Shown here in pieces: positions 37,045-48,866 of a stretch of DNA of 64,000 nt; the stretch's first letter is position 1, and the number at the start of each line of letters is the position of its first letter. The stretch is taken from assembly GCA_002914805.1 (NCBI GenBank), contig JXTB01000244.1, forward strand, positions 356,723 through 420,722, given 5' to 3'. Source of the stretch: Parasponia andersonii. Taxonomy: Eukaryota > Streptophyta > Magnoliopsida > Rosales > Cannabaceae. A program made the position numbers and the translations under genes. The notes under the pieces are model-generated. The model was given only the letters and a program-made list of their open reading frames with translations. It searched no databases and was not told where the DNA came from.

Positions 37045-38349
37045 TAAGGGTGGCAATTGGGTCATAACCTGAATTTGAACAAGATTTTTGCGGGTAAAAA
37101 AAAATAAATAAAATTAAGTAGTTAATTAATTTTTTAAATTAGTTTAATTATATGTTCATATTTTAAGAGTTAAAGCTAAATGTACATTTTTTTTAAAGTT
37201 TCGTTCGTAGAATATGTTTTATTTTTATTTTTATTATTAAGTGAGTTGAACATTTAGTTATAAATTTTTAAGCTCAAATTAGTCAAATAACTAGTCAGCA
37301 AAATAGAGAGAGGGCGGATGCGGGTCAAAAATGTGTTGACTCTTTGACTTAAAAAGAAAAAAAGAAAAGGCATTTGTGTCGATTTGTACAGTCCAAAATT
37401 GATCTGTTTGACTTGCCAGTAAAATGTATATGATTAAAATATAAAAAAAATTAAATTTAAAAACCAATAAAAACAAAACATAAAGACAAATACTACTTTT
37501 AGATTGTATTTTTGAAAGGGTGAACTATAAAAATATACTCTAAAGTTTGAATATTCTGCAATTTAAATCTTGAAATTTCTGCAAAATAATACTCTGAGAT
37601 TAAGACTTTCTAGAAATTAATACTATGGACTGACTTTTTGACTATTTTAGTAACCAAAAAATAATAATATCCTCTATAAAAATTACATTAGTCTTTACTA
37701 TTTTCGTTAATTTTGAGGATATTACTGTCTTTTACCTGTTAAAACTATTCAAAAAATCAACACATGGTATTAATTTTCAGATCTTTTTAATCTCAGAGTA
37801 TTATTTTACACATTCAAAATTTTATGGTGTAAATTGCAGAATATCTAAACTTCAAAGAATTTTTTTTACAGTTTATCCTTTTTTAAATAAATAAGTATAC
37901 TTTAATTTAGATAAGCATGTTCCATTACCATTTAAAAAAGATAGCAATTTGAATGTGTTGTTGAATTAGATGATTTAATTTGTTTTCTTTCTATAATTAT
38001 TAATTTTATTTTGATTGTACAATGCACTAATACTCTAAGTTATTTATAAAATTTATAAATTTCCACTTAAATTTATTTTTTTAAAAAAATAAGACAATAA
38101 TATCCCAATAAAATAAAATAAAAGCAAAAAGAATGGATCACAAACATATTGGTGAATCATTATTTGGTTGTGGGTCAGTATTTCTTTGTCTAAATGGCTT
38201 CTGCAAATCAAGTTCAGGTTAACTTATCTCGAGTGTAGACTAAGTTAGAGTTAAGCTTTTTTTGACATGATGGGTCGTGAGATGAATTGGATTTATAAGA
38301 GTTTACTTACACATTATATATCAATCACTGACACAAATTGCCATCTATA
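37045..38349. mobile_element. Non-autonomous hAT-like element of 1.3 kb with a nested MITE
   Basis: The left terminus TAAGGGTGGCAATTGGGTC and right terminus (complement TATAGATGGCAATTTGTGTC) are imperfect inverted repeats of a type common in plant hAT-like elements. The interior is AT-rich with no transposase frame. A foldback element lies inside at 37,515-37,885. Confidence 0.55.
37515..37885. mobile_element. Foldback MITE nested in the hAT-like element
   Basis: Arms of about 130 bp are inverted copies. Shared blocks include TTTGAATATTCTGCAATTTA-like sequence and AATAATACTCTGAGATTAA in both orientations. Total length is about 370 bp; non-coding. Confidence 0.7.
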
Positions 38350-38433
38350 ACTTAGAAAGAGAAAAAAAGAGGGATTGTGGTAGTAATAGAGTTATGCAAA
38401 TATGCGGTAAAAGAGAGAAAATGGGTGGAAGGA

Positions 38434-38458
38434 GTGTGTGTGTGTGTGTGAGAGAGAT
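38434..38458. repeat. (GT)n(GA)n microsatellite
   Basis: GTGTGTGTGTGTGTG passes into GAGAGAGA just ahead of the 460 bp tandem repeat. Confidence 0.85.
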
Positions 38459-38465
38459 ATTTTGT

Positions 38466-39825
38466 TTTTTTTTTTAATTTGAATTATTTTAATAATCAAT
38501 TAAATAGGGTAAAATAGGCTTTTCACTGTTAATTTGCTAAGATAGGCTAAATATTTGCAGAAATTTAAAATTTCAAGGTAGAGTTGTCAAGAGAAAGAAA
38601 ATATTCCAATTTGTTTTCAATCTTTCAAGCTCTATCTTGTAGTTCCTATTTTTTCAGAATTTTTAGCAAAAACATAAAAAATAAAAATAGAAATAGAAAA
38701 AAATGCACATGACGAGTTAGAGTTGAAGAAGTTATTTTATTAGAATTGCTTATTTGCTTGGCAATAAATTGATTTACAGATTGTATCTTTCTATCTTATT
38801 TATTTTGTTGTTAATATATTTATTAATATTATTGATGAAATAAGTTCACAATAGCTTTTTTATTTTAGTTTAATTGTCTTGTATTGAGAGACAGACAGAC
38901 AGACAGAGAGATTTTTATTTTTTTGGTCCTTTTTTTTTTAAAATTTTAATTATTTTAAAAATCAATTAAATAGGGTAAAGTAGGCTTTTAACTGTTAATT
39001 TGCTAAGATGGGCTAAACATTTGCAGAAATTTAAAATCTCAAGGTAGAGTTGTCAAGAGAAAGAAAATATTCTAAGTTGTTTTCAATCTTTCAAGCTCTA
39101 TTTTGTAGTTCCTATTTTTTTTAGAATTTTTAGCCAAAAAAATAAAAAATAAAAATAGAAATAGAGAGAAATGCACATGATGAGTTAGAGTTGAAGAAGT
39201 TATTTNATTAGAATTGCTTATTTGCTTGGCAATAAATTGATTTACAGATTGTATCTTTCTATCTTATTTATTTTGTTGTTAATATATTTATTAATATTAT
39301 TGATGAAATAAGTTCACAATAGCTTTTTTATTTTAGTTTAATTGTCTTGTATTGAGAGACAGACAGACAGAGAGATTTTTATTTTTTTGGTCCTTTTTTT
39401 TTTAAATTTTAATTATTTTAAAAATCAATTAAATAGGGTAAAGTAGGCTTTTAACTGTTAATTTGCTAAGATGGGCTAAACATTTGCAGAAATTTAAAAT
39501 CTCAAGGTAGAGTTGTCAAGAGAAAGAAAATATTCTAAGTTGTTTTCAATCTTTCAAGCTCTATTTTGTAGTTCCTATTTTTTTTAGAATTTTTAGCCAA
39601 AAAAATAAAAAATAAAAATAGAAATAGAGAGAAATGCACATGATGAGTTAGAGTTGAAGAAGTTATTTTATTATAATTGCTTATTTGCTTGGCAATAAAT
39701 TGATTTCCAGGTTGTATCTTTCTATCTTATTTATTTTTTTGTTAATATATTTATTAATATTATTGATTAAATAATTTCACAATAGCTTTTTTTTTTTTTA
39801 ATTTTAATTGTCTTGTATTGAGTTG
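38466..39825. repeat. Tandem repeat of about 463 bp with a single-N gap at 39,206
   Basis: Three units begin near 38,466, 38,932 and 39,394 (the word AATCAATTAAATAGGG recurs at 38,494, 38,960 and 39,423). Sequence immediately left of the N (38,739-39,205) and right of it (39,207-39,668) is nearly identical, apart from (GACA)n and homopolymer length. One unit is therefore likely an unmerged contig overlap rather than a real copy. Confidence 0.8.
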
Positions 39826-39838
39826 TTTTGCTTGTACC

Positions 39839-40507
39839 AAAGACAAAAATTTCGATTTTGGTGGAAGTACCGGTACCCCAGAATTAAGAAAATATCGTTA
39901 TTGGTAGAAATTTCAGAAAAAACATAGAAATTTTATATAATACATAGAAAAATTAAAAGGAAGCTTAGTTTAATTTAAAACCATAAAAATAACTATTTTT
40001 CTTGGAAATGCATGCATAAATTACATAAATGGATTATGAAACAATGATTAGAAGAAAAAAGAAATAGATACAAGTAGAGTTAATGAATGAAAAAACAACA
40101 TTTCAAAAAACAAAAGTGTGAAAAAATAAGTTATATAGAACATAATTTATGCAAAGTTCAAAAAAATATTTATAATTAAAAAAATATGTTGAAATGTATT
40201 TATGTATTATGTATAAAATATGTAAAAGGTTGTAAAATTATTATACTATTAAAAATAATCCAACAAAAAGAAAAAAATTATTAACTTCCAGTTTTTCTTC
40301 AAGTGTCGAAATTTCCTTGAAATTTCTTCTAAATTCATGAAAAATTACATTGCAAGTTTCAGAAATCGGTATTTTTACCGAAATTTCACCGATATTTCCC
40401 AAAAATTTGCTTGAAACTTTTTCTGAATTTTTTTTTACCACTAAATGATATTTCAGTGCCCCAATTTTCTAAAATTTCACAGAAATTTCGATGAATTCTT
40501 TGTCCTT
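39839..40507. mobile_element. Non-autonomous TIR element of about 670 bp
   Basis: Left end AAAGACAAAAATTTCGATTT and right end (complement GGACAAAGAATTCATCGAAA) are imperfect inverted repeats that extend inward over about 60 bp. The flanks TTGCTTGTACC and TTGCTTATACC form a 10-11 bp near-duplication, in the range of Mutator-like elements. Interior has repeated GAAATTTC words and no gene. Confidence 0.55.
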
Positions 40508-40607
40508 GCTTATACCTTAACAATGAGAACAAATTTGTATAATAAAAAAATATCCAGAGAAATATAATAAATTTATGGAAAAAAAAAACTAGAGAGTTTG
40601 ATTAAAC

Positions 40608-41497
40608 ACAAAAAGAAACTATCAAAAAGTTTTTAACGTGTAGTATGACGAAGATAAACAACTCAAGTAAATAATCAATAGAACAAACAAATTTTAACGA
40701 ATTAGGGACAATGTGTTTCTTTTTCTTTTTTCACAAAGTGTATCATAAAAACTGAAAATAGAAAGATATTTACATATAAGTAAAGAAAAAAAAAATGGTT
40801 TGTAGATTCTACAAAATATAAACTTTAATGTTAAAAGAAAAAAAACTTTGATCCTCTCCAATTTTTCAGGCAACCTAAACGTGAATATGGAGTATTTTTT
40901 GAAGCATTAATTATGGAAATATGGAGTATTTTTTTATGTATTGATTATGAAAATATGAAAATATAATGCATAACCAAAGTATTTAATTCTTATTGAATTT
41001 TGAAAGAAAATATTTTGTTAACTTTTGAAATCTAAAAAGGGATAAAAAAAAANACAAAAAGAAACTATCAAAAAGTTTTTAACGTGTAGTATGACGAAGA
41101 TAAACAACTCAAGTAAATAATCAATAGAACAAACAAATTTTAACGAATTAGGGACAATGTGTTTCTTTTTCTTTTTTCACAAAGTGTATCATAAAAACTG
41201 AAAATAGAAAGATATTTACATATAAGTAAAGAAAAAAAAATGGTTTGTAGATTCTACAAAATATAAACTTTAATGTTAAAAGAAAAAAAACTTTGATCCT
41301 CTCCAATTTTTCAGGCAACCTAAACGTGAATATGGAGTATTTTTTGAAGCATTAATTATGGAAATATGGAGTATTTTTTTATGTATTGATTATGAAAATA
41401 TGAAAATATAATGCATAACCAAAGTATTTAATTCTTATTGAATTTTGAAAGAAAATATTTTGTTAACTTTTGAAATCTAAAAAGGGATAAAAAAAAA
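40608..41497. repeat. Near-identical 445 bp direct repeat split by a single N at 41,053
   Basis: Sequence from 40,608 to 41,052 is repeated from 41,054 to about 41,497, differing only in a homopolymer length or so. The N lies exactly at the junction. This is the signature of two contig ends with an unmerged overlap, so the second copy is probably an assembly artefact. Confidence 0.85.
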
Positions 41498-41548
41498 GGA
41501 TGTTATTGTTCTAATCTCCAAAAATATAAGAATATATATATTTTAGTT

Positions 41549-41648
41549 TTTTTTTTTTTTTTGACAATTGGGGATGAGAGGATTTTAACTCAATACCTAA
41601 ATATTGGAGATGAGTGTGGTTACCAATGAGGCTATGCATGTAACTACA
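41549..41648 (-). mobile_element. Short tRNA-derived SINE with exact target duplication
   Basis: On the minus strand the body has a weak A-box-like stretch near AGCCTCATTGGTAACC, a B-box-like GAGTTAAAATCC, and ends in a poly(A) tail (the T run from 41,549). Exact 18 bp duplications AATATATATATTTTAGTT flank it at 41,531-41,548 and 41,649-41,666. About 100 bp long. The target duplications and tail show insertion by LINE-type retrotransposition. Confidence 0.75.
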
Positions 41649-41814
41649 AATATATATATTTTAGTTAAAGCCTTAATAATTTTAAAAAAAATACAATAAA
41701 GTAATGTTAAAAAAAAGGAAAAAAATATTGGGGACTTAGCTTGAACTTTCCACAATTCATTTCAATAAACGTCTATGCTTTTTTTTTAATGGTTTACTTT
41801 TGACATTGAATATA

Positions 41815-43160
41815 TTTGGTGACATTTGGTTCGAAGGAATGGAATTGAATAAAATAGGAATAGAAATAAAATAAAATTGGAATAAGAATGGAATGACCAA
41901 CTTAATCTATTCCTATATTTGGTAGAGCATTAAATTAAAGACTGAATCATAATTGCTATGTGGGTGGCTCTGTTACCACTTATATTCTTTCTCTTCCCAC
42001 CTCATTTCTAATTAATCAAATTATTTACAAAATATCCTCTTTTAAATTAACATAAATAATCTCGTGTAGTATTAAACAAGAGAAGATTATTTCTTAACAT
42101 ACCTTTTATATACCAAATACATCAGTCACAAAAATTATGTCAGATCTTAAGATTTCATTTTTCTGATAAATTGTGCATACTAGAAAAGCAATATAAGGAA
42201 TTTAATCCTTGTGATCAGTTAGTTATCCCATAAAGAATTTAATCCTTCATGTATAAATAATTTTATTTTTGGATTCTTTGTGATCTTTTATTGTAAAATC
42301 TTTATTCCTCCGATGAATTGACTTTTGCCTCTTTCTAAATATACTAGGAAAATAATACAACATAAATAGAGAACAATACAAAAAAGAAAAACAATTAGGT
42401 TCTTCAATGTAATGGATAGTAGATTATTAGAATGGTGTAGAAATAATTTTTTTTAAATATTTACTATTAGGTAAATTTGTACTTAGGTAAAAATTAAAAT
42501 ATGTGTAAAAAGAAACTTTAAAATTTTATGAGGTTTTAATTAGAAGGGGTAGGAAGAGGAAAAAAAAAAGTGACAACAGAATCAACTTTTATGTGTTTGA
42601 TTGGCAACTCGAATGGATTGGAATAGTAGGTATTTTCTTTTGAATTGTAATAAGTAGAGATTATTAGTTAAGCCTCACTTTTTATAAAAAAAAAAAAACT
42701 ATACACACGACAAAGAAGAAAAAAAGGCAATAAAATTTTGACAGTGTTATTTGATGTTTGATACAAAAAGAAAAAAAATAATCAATAAATTTTCATACTT
42801 GTGAATTGATCTTTGCTTAATTGAAATTTTTTTAATTGCCACTTCTGTCTATTCTTCACGGCAGAGATTTTTTTTTTTTACAAGTGTAATATAAAATTAG
42901 GGTAAATATTTCAGATATTTTAAGAGGTCATTTTGAAAAATAATAATTATTTAAATTTTATATTGGAATGGAATAATTATTCTATTGGTATATTTTAAGA
43001 ATTAAAATTCACTCACTTTGATGTAATAATAATTCTAATGTAATAGCTATTCCTACTCTTTTTTTTTTTTTTTTCTGTCAAAGCAAATGACAAATTTCTA
43101 TTTGAATTGTCATTCCATTCCATTCTAATGACTATTCTATCAAACTAAATATAACCCAAA
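41815..43160. mobile_element. Non-autonomous TIR element of about 1.35 kb
   Basis: The left end (ATTTGGTTCGAAGGAATGGAA) and the right end, on the complement (TTTAGTTTGATAGAATAG then GGAATGGAATGAC), are diverged inverted repeats of a GGAATGGAAT type common in plant MITE-related elements. A further internal match lies near 42,589. No transposase frame. Confidence 0.45.
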
Positions 43161-43218
43161 TGTTTTATACTAAGTATATTCGATATTTATTATTTGATAT
43201 AAATGAAGAGTATAGCTA

Positions 43219-46209
43219 AGGGTTTTGGACACTTTTACCTATTTTTAAAAAAAAGAATACCAAAAATATGACCTCTAAAAAAGAATTAAAATTTGGAAGA
43301 CCTAAAGTGTTATTTTTCTAAATATTAGGTCTAGAATACGTGGTGGCATTTTATGTAAATAAGACAATCTTCATAAAACACCGTTAAATAAAATGTGTTT
43401 TGCTAGAATTGATTGAAATGGTCATTGATCTAGTGGTTTCCGTATTCCAGATAAAGCCCATTTTCACAAGTCAAGTGTTCAAACCATTGCAGTTTTATAT
43501 GTTAGTCCTTACGGTCTTTTATTTCCTTTATGTTTTCCCCTTTTTCTTTTATTTTTTTTTCGTTTTTTTCTTTTATTATTTATCCTTTTTTATTTGCTGC
43601 ACTTTTATTTTATTTTCCTTTTAGCTTTTTTTTTTTTGTTATTTCTTTATTTTATTATTTCTTATATAATTTTTTATTTCTCATTTTAAATTATTTTTTC
43701 CTTGTTCTTCCTTATCTTATAAGTAAAAAGAACTAATAATTTTTTCAACTTAGAGACATGAGACACCGTTTGTTTTCCATGTAATCTCTAACAATAATGA
43801 AGAATATATATTTTTTCTTTCTTTTTGTTAGATTTTTTTAAAGAAACTGTTATATTACTAATAACAATTTTTTTTTTTTATGTCACTATAGCTTATTGTT
43901 ACTAGTTAGTAGTTTCTTTGTATGTTGTTATTAGTAGTAACCAATTTGGTTTCTTAGAAAATAATTTCTAAAATTAATTTCTAGTTTCAAAAAATAATAT
44001 TAGTTCTAAATTGGTTTCAAATTAATATTAAAATCAATACTAAAGCTAATTTGATTTTAGGTCTCAATAGTAGTCAGTAACCATTCCATTAAAAAAAAAT
44101 AACCATTTTGGTTTCTCAGTAACCATACTAATTTCTTATTATTAACTAAATTAGTAATCAATTATTAGAGTAGTTTTTGGTTACTCATAGAAATGTATTT
44201 AGTTTAGTTTTTAGTTTTAAGAAAAACTAATAACTATTTCCTTAAAAAAAACAACTTAACAATTTGATTTCTTGATAACCAGATAATTAGGTTTCCACTT
44301 TTTAGTAATCAAATTAACAAAAATTTTCTTGTACGTAAGTAAATCACAAGAGTCCACAAACGTTTCCAAGAAATCACATAAGCTTCCAATAAACTAATTT
44401 AGTTTCATTTTAGCAGACTCTCTTGTATATAAGCAAATCACAAGAAACTATAAAAATTTCTTGGAAATTAGCTTAGTTTTTTTTTAGCAGAATGCCTTAT
44501 ATATAAGCAAATTTTAAGAAAAATGCCTTATACAAAAATAAACCATTCCTGAGAACTAGCCTAGTTTTTACATAAGTAAATCATATGAAACTATTTAGCT
44601 TCCTTTTAACATAATACTTTATATATAAGTAAATCATAAAAAACCAAAAAGGTTTCCAGAAAATCAGTTTTAGTTTTATATGTTGTAGAATATCCTATAA
44701 GTAAGCAAATTATAGGAAACCACAAAAGTTTCCAAGAAATTAATTTGGTTTCCTTTTAGCAGAATGCCATGTATGTAAATAATAGAAAACTACAAAGATT
44801 TTCTTTTAGCAAAATACTATATGTAAGTAAATCACAAGAAACTACAAATATTTTATGGAAACAAGTTTAATTTCCTTTTAACAAAACGTCGTGTACATAA
44901 GGAAATTACAAGAAACTACAAATGTTTCTTAGAAACTAGTTTGTTCATTTTTAGTAAAATATCTTATACGTAAGTAAATCAGACGTAAGTAAATCAGAGG
45001 AAACTATAAAAGTTTCATGGAAATTAATTTAGTTTTTTTTTAGCAAAATGCCATGGTTGTAAGTAAACCAATTTGGTTTCCACTTGCAAAAAAAATTGAT
45101 TTTTTTTCTTTGTTATTCTAACATAATTTCTTTTATATTTTTTTAAAAGTAAATATTAATTTTTCTTTCTTTTTTTTCTAAATTTGATTTTTACCCTTTT
45201 TTTAAAGATACATTGGACAATACTTTTTCCCCCTTTTCCCCCCTTAGTTACTATCGGCAACTATCTTAACAAAATTGGTTAGAAACTAATTTGATTTCTA
45301 ATTTCTACTTCTTAATTAACTATTTGATTCTGATATCAAATAGTTGGAAATAATTAGGAAAGTAGTTTCTAGTTTCTAATATTAATTGTAAATAATTGTC
45401 GACAACCATAATAGTAACTAGAGAAACTTAAATAGTAAATTGAAAATAGGTGGGAAAAAAAAAAAGAAAACAAAGGTTAAAAAAAAAATAGTATTAAGGT
45501 TCAATGTGGAAAAAAAAAAATTTAAAACGAGAATACAAAAAAAGAAAAATAAATAAAAAAAAAAAGAAAAAAAACAAGATGAATTTTAAAAGAGAAAATG
45601 AAAAATAAAAATAAATAAAGCAAAGAGCAAGAAAAAAGACAAGGTGAAACTCATGGAAATTCAATGGTGGATTGAAATTTGAAAGTAGGAAAAAAAATCT
45701 TTAAAAACAGCAAATACTAAAAAAAATGTGAGTAATAAGGTTCAACAAAAAAAAATCTTTTAAAAATGAATTTAAAAAAGAAAAAATGAACAAAAGGAAT
45801 CAATAAAGGATTCAATGGGGGATTGAAATTTGAAAGTAGGAAAAAAAAAATAAAAATATTAAAAAAAAGGAGTAATAAGGTTCAACAAAAAAAAATCTTT
45901 TAAAAATGAATTTAAAAAAGAAAAAAATGAACAATAGAAATCAACAAAGGAAAATGACATGAAATAGAAAAAATGAGAATAACAAGATTTGAACCCAAGT
46001 CCAAGTTGTACACCTATTCTTAGCTAAACACTAGACCAACTTTGGTTTTAGTTCATTTATATGACTTTACAATTAATAAAACTTTCTTAGGTGTTAGACC
46101 GTATAAAATAGAAATAATTTTTCTTGGGTCGTACGAAAAAGCAATTATATGGGCCAAGTCTTATTTTTGTCATTATTTTTAAAAAGCCCGTACTCCGTGT
46201 CATTTTTCC
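43219..46209. mobile_element. Long-TIR (Mutator-like) element of about 3 kb enclosing a degenerate satellite
   Basis: Each end carries, in inverted order, a block GGACAC...TTTTTAAAAA...AAAAATATGAC, then a tRNA-promoter-like block (43,415-43,500 and 45,975-46,045), then a pyrimidine-rich tract on the left (43,520-43,720) mirrored by a purine-rich tract on the right (45,450-45,970). Arms therefore exceed 500 bp. The centre holds diverged tandem repeats. No transposase or other frame is credible. A target duplication could not be fixed. Confidence 0.6.
44320..45100. repeat. Degenerate tandem repeat inside the long-TIR element
   Basis: About eight diverged units of roughly 85-110 bp, each reading approximately AAGTAAATCACAAGAAACTA...GTTTCCAAGAAA...TTAGTTTCCTTTTAGCAGAATGCC...TATA. 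Unit length and sequence drift strongly, which indicates an old array. Confidence 0.7.
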
Positions 46210-46274
46210 TAGAGTTAATATAGCCTCTCGAGTCTGAATTCTAATTAAAAATAATAAATCTTACGTTTGAATAA

Positions 46275-46655
46275 TACCATAAAGAGATAATTGCAAAAAA
46301 TATTTTGAAATATGACTTTTCTGCAATTTTAATCAAGTCATTTGGCTTATATTAAATTATGCCTCTATATTTTAAAGTTTTGCAAATTTGTATATTTTGT
46401 GTAAAAATAGGATGATTTGTGCTAACCATTTTAATTTTTTTTCAATATATTTTTTGTGTTAGTTAACAAAAATAAGATATCTTTAATTTATATTACACGT
46501 TTAATAAGAAACTTGTTGGTAAATTTTATGCAGTATGTACAAATTTGTAGAGATTTAAAATGTGGATAGATAATTTTGCACAAGTCAAAAGATATGATTA
46601 AATTTGCAAAAATGCTATACTTGAGGGTATTTTTTTAGAGACAACTTTATCGTAA
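46275..46655. mobile_element. Long-TIR MITE-like element
   Basis: Arms of roughly 180 bp are inverted copies, sharing TTGCAAAT/ATTTGCAA, TCAAGTCATTTGGCTT versus GACTTGTGC, and CTACAAATTTGTA-like words. Total about 380 bp. It lies 20 bp from the E4 element. Confidence 0.55.
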
Positions 46656-47217
46656 AACATAGTGGAGTTCTCATGTCACACCCAAAACCCGGGCCAGTGA
46701 CAGAAGGAGAATTTCACAAAGGTTAGAAATTTCTTGTTTTATTTGAAAAGCGTAAAAGTTCTAGTTTTTATAAAACGGTCCATTTAAATAAAATAATCGG
46801 AATTTTATCCAGTGAACCACTCTCACAGTTCGTATACACCATTAAACATAGATCGAATAATTATTAAAAAATGCGAAATCAAATATAAGTCCAAGCATCA
46901 TCATCATCCACAACGAAACTCAAATTTCAGAATGACATACACAAGTTCTCAGACAAAATAGAAAGTAGTAATCTTCGTTCAATGCTAGCACAAAACCCAA
47001 ATAATCCAAACACTACGATAACAAGCTTCTAGCATTACCAAGATAACGAACTACAGTCAAGATGACCTTTTACTCCTCTTGATCACCAAGATCGCACTAG
47101 ATATCACCTGACGAAGAAGGTAGGGGCACCGTATAAAATACCCAGTAGGAAAAATAATTACCCGGTCGAAAACATTTTAGTGATGAAGAATTCCTGCATG
47201 GTTAGTTTAGTCCATAA

Positions 47218-47248
47218 CATATATATATATATAATCTAAACCGAAAAT

Positions 47249-47286
<38 letters not shown>
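47218..47286. repeat. (AT)n tracts within E4
   Basis: Two TA runs separated by about 20 bp; the second is about 35 bp long. Confidence 0.9.
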
Positions 47287-47288
<2 letters not shown>

Positions 47289-48597
47289 AGTGTAATCAGA
47301 ACCATTTAATTCATATACACATAACACAAATCAACCCATACCCACGAGCTCTCATCCTCTCATCTGTGGAAACCCAGGATGATGGCACTAAGTATACCTA
47401 ACAGCCTACCTGACACCTAAGCCCATACCCAGAGAGGATACCCATGTGTCGCCTACCAAACCTGCGGGGACAACTGAATTGCCTACGCCTGTCAAATGGG
47501 GAGGTAATCAAAAGTAATAAAATCCCACGCAGGTTTACGGACTCTACATCGACAGTGGGGTATGCAGTGTCACACTGTAAACCCACAATGCTAACACGGT
47601 ACTCATGTATGTTCATATGATACGTGCCATACAGAACTGAAGTGTGAAAATAATTATGCTCGGGTTTTTCGATAAAATCAACATACTAGATTTTATAGAA
47701 AAACGAGCAGCATAACAACCTTATTTTTAATATACCCAAAATAACTTGTACTCAGAAAATTCCCAGAGCAATACAATATGTATATATAATACAATCAGTT
47801 CCCATCACAGATGTTCAAGAAAACCAAAAATCACATTTGTTCTCATATGTTGCAGAAAATAAGTTTTATTCGAAAACGATATAAAACAGAGGTTATTGAG
47901 TCCCTATCTCGCTCGAATAGCGATATCACGCTACTGAATTCTTAAAGTATCATTGACGATCGCCCGAAGGGTGAGGAACCAATTCCAAGCCCTCGATCAT
48001 CTTCTTGCGAAAAACCAACTTCTCTCCGGAGCTTTAATTCCACAAACGGACTTCTTCACTGAATTCCTAGTACCCAAAATAGCTAGGTTAGACATATAAC
48101 TTGTCCAATTCAAGTCCGGATCCACACCGGGCCGATGGCACGCAAATTGAGGCAAATCTCGACCATCTAATCTCGATTTCCGTGCCAGTCACCAAACATA
48201 GGCCATATATATATCAAATTTCTCCATTTTCCAAGTATAATCCAAAAATGAGGTCAAAAACATAATTCAACGGCCGGATAAAAAACAACAACAATAAACT
48301 CGAAATATCAAAAATAGCAACTTTCAATCCGGGCAAAATGAGATTGAGATATAGATATCTTGATGATCCTTGCGACGAGACGAATCCAACAGGACCGGTT
48401 GGAGGTTGAATGGCGGCTAGAATCGTCGTCGGTGGCCAAAAATCCGAATTGGCCTTTTGGAGTTTTTCCGGCGTTGCAGGTGACGGCAGCGACTGGGGAC
48501 GGGCGACGCAGCTTCGGCGTCACACGAGGAGGCTTCGCCAGTCGGTTGCGTGGGCGGACGACGGCGGCGGCTCCTGCGGCGGTCTGATGTCGACGAC

Positions 48598-48660
48598 CGA
48601 GAGAGAGAGAGAGAGAGGTCGGGGGGGAAAGAGAGAGGAGAGAGAAAGAGAGAAAAAAGA
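48598..48660. repeat. (GA)n-rich tract within E4
   Basis: Purine-rich GAGAGA sequence with interspersed GGGG near the distal end of element E4. Confidence 0.85.
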
Positions 48661-48866
48661 CATTACACGTGACCCTGTCTTATAGGGCTGTGCAATGTTT
48701 GAAAAATTGCACATAAGTCCCCAAATTTCAAATCTCTATCAACTCTGTCCCCAAAAAATTACAATTTAGTCATTCTGCACAAAATTTTGCAAATTAATCC
48801 CCCAATATTATATCCGAAAAATTAGTAAAATGTCCAAATTACCCTCCCAAAATCCGAGTTTTTACA

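Larger units (their letters stand above)
46674..48866. mobile_element. LTR-type element (TGTCACGA family), copy E4
   Basis: It runs from TGTCACACCC to GTTTTTACA, flanked by TCTCA and TCCCA, a 5 bp duplication with one change. It is the most diverged member: it shares the block order of E2, including the GCATGGTTAGT word near 47,200, the region around 47,350-47,620 and the GC-rich distal part beginning GACGAGACGAATCCAAC. No retroviral-type coding domains. Solo LTR or non-autonomous LTR-type fossil. Confidence 0.65.

Noticed and set aside
38466-39825. CRISPR-like or satellite interpretation of the 463 bp repeats
   Set aside because: Eukaryotic sequence; the pattern is better explained by a diverged duplicate plus an assembly overlap at the N.
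43400-43736. Phe/Leu-rich frames resembling membrane peptides
   Set aside because: They are translations of a pyrimidine-rich arm of a TIR element.
45975-46045. Possible tRNA gene on the minus strand (B-box-like GGGTTCAAATC)
   Set aside because: No cloverleaf could be drawn, and an inverted relative sits at the other end of the element, so it is part of the TIR arm.
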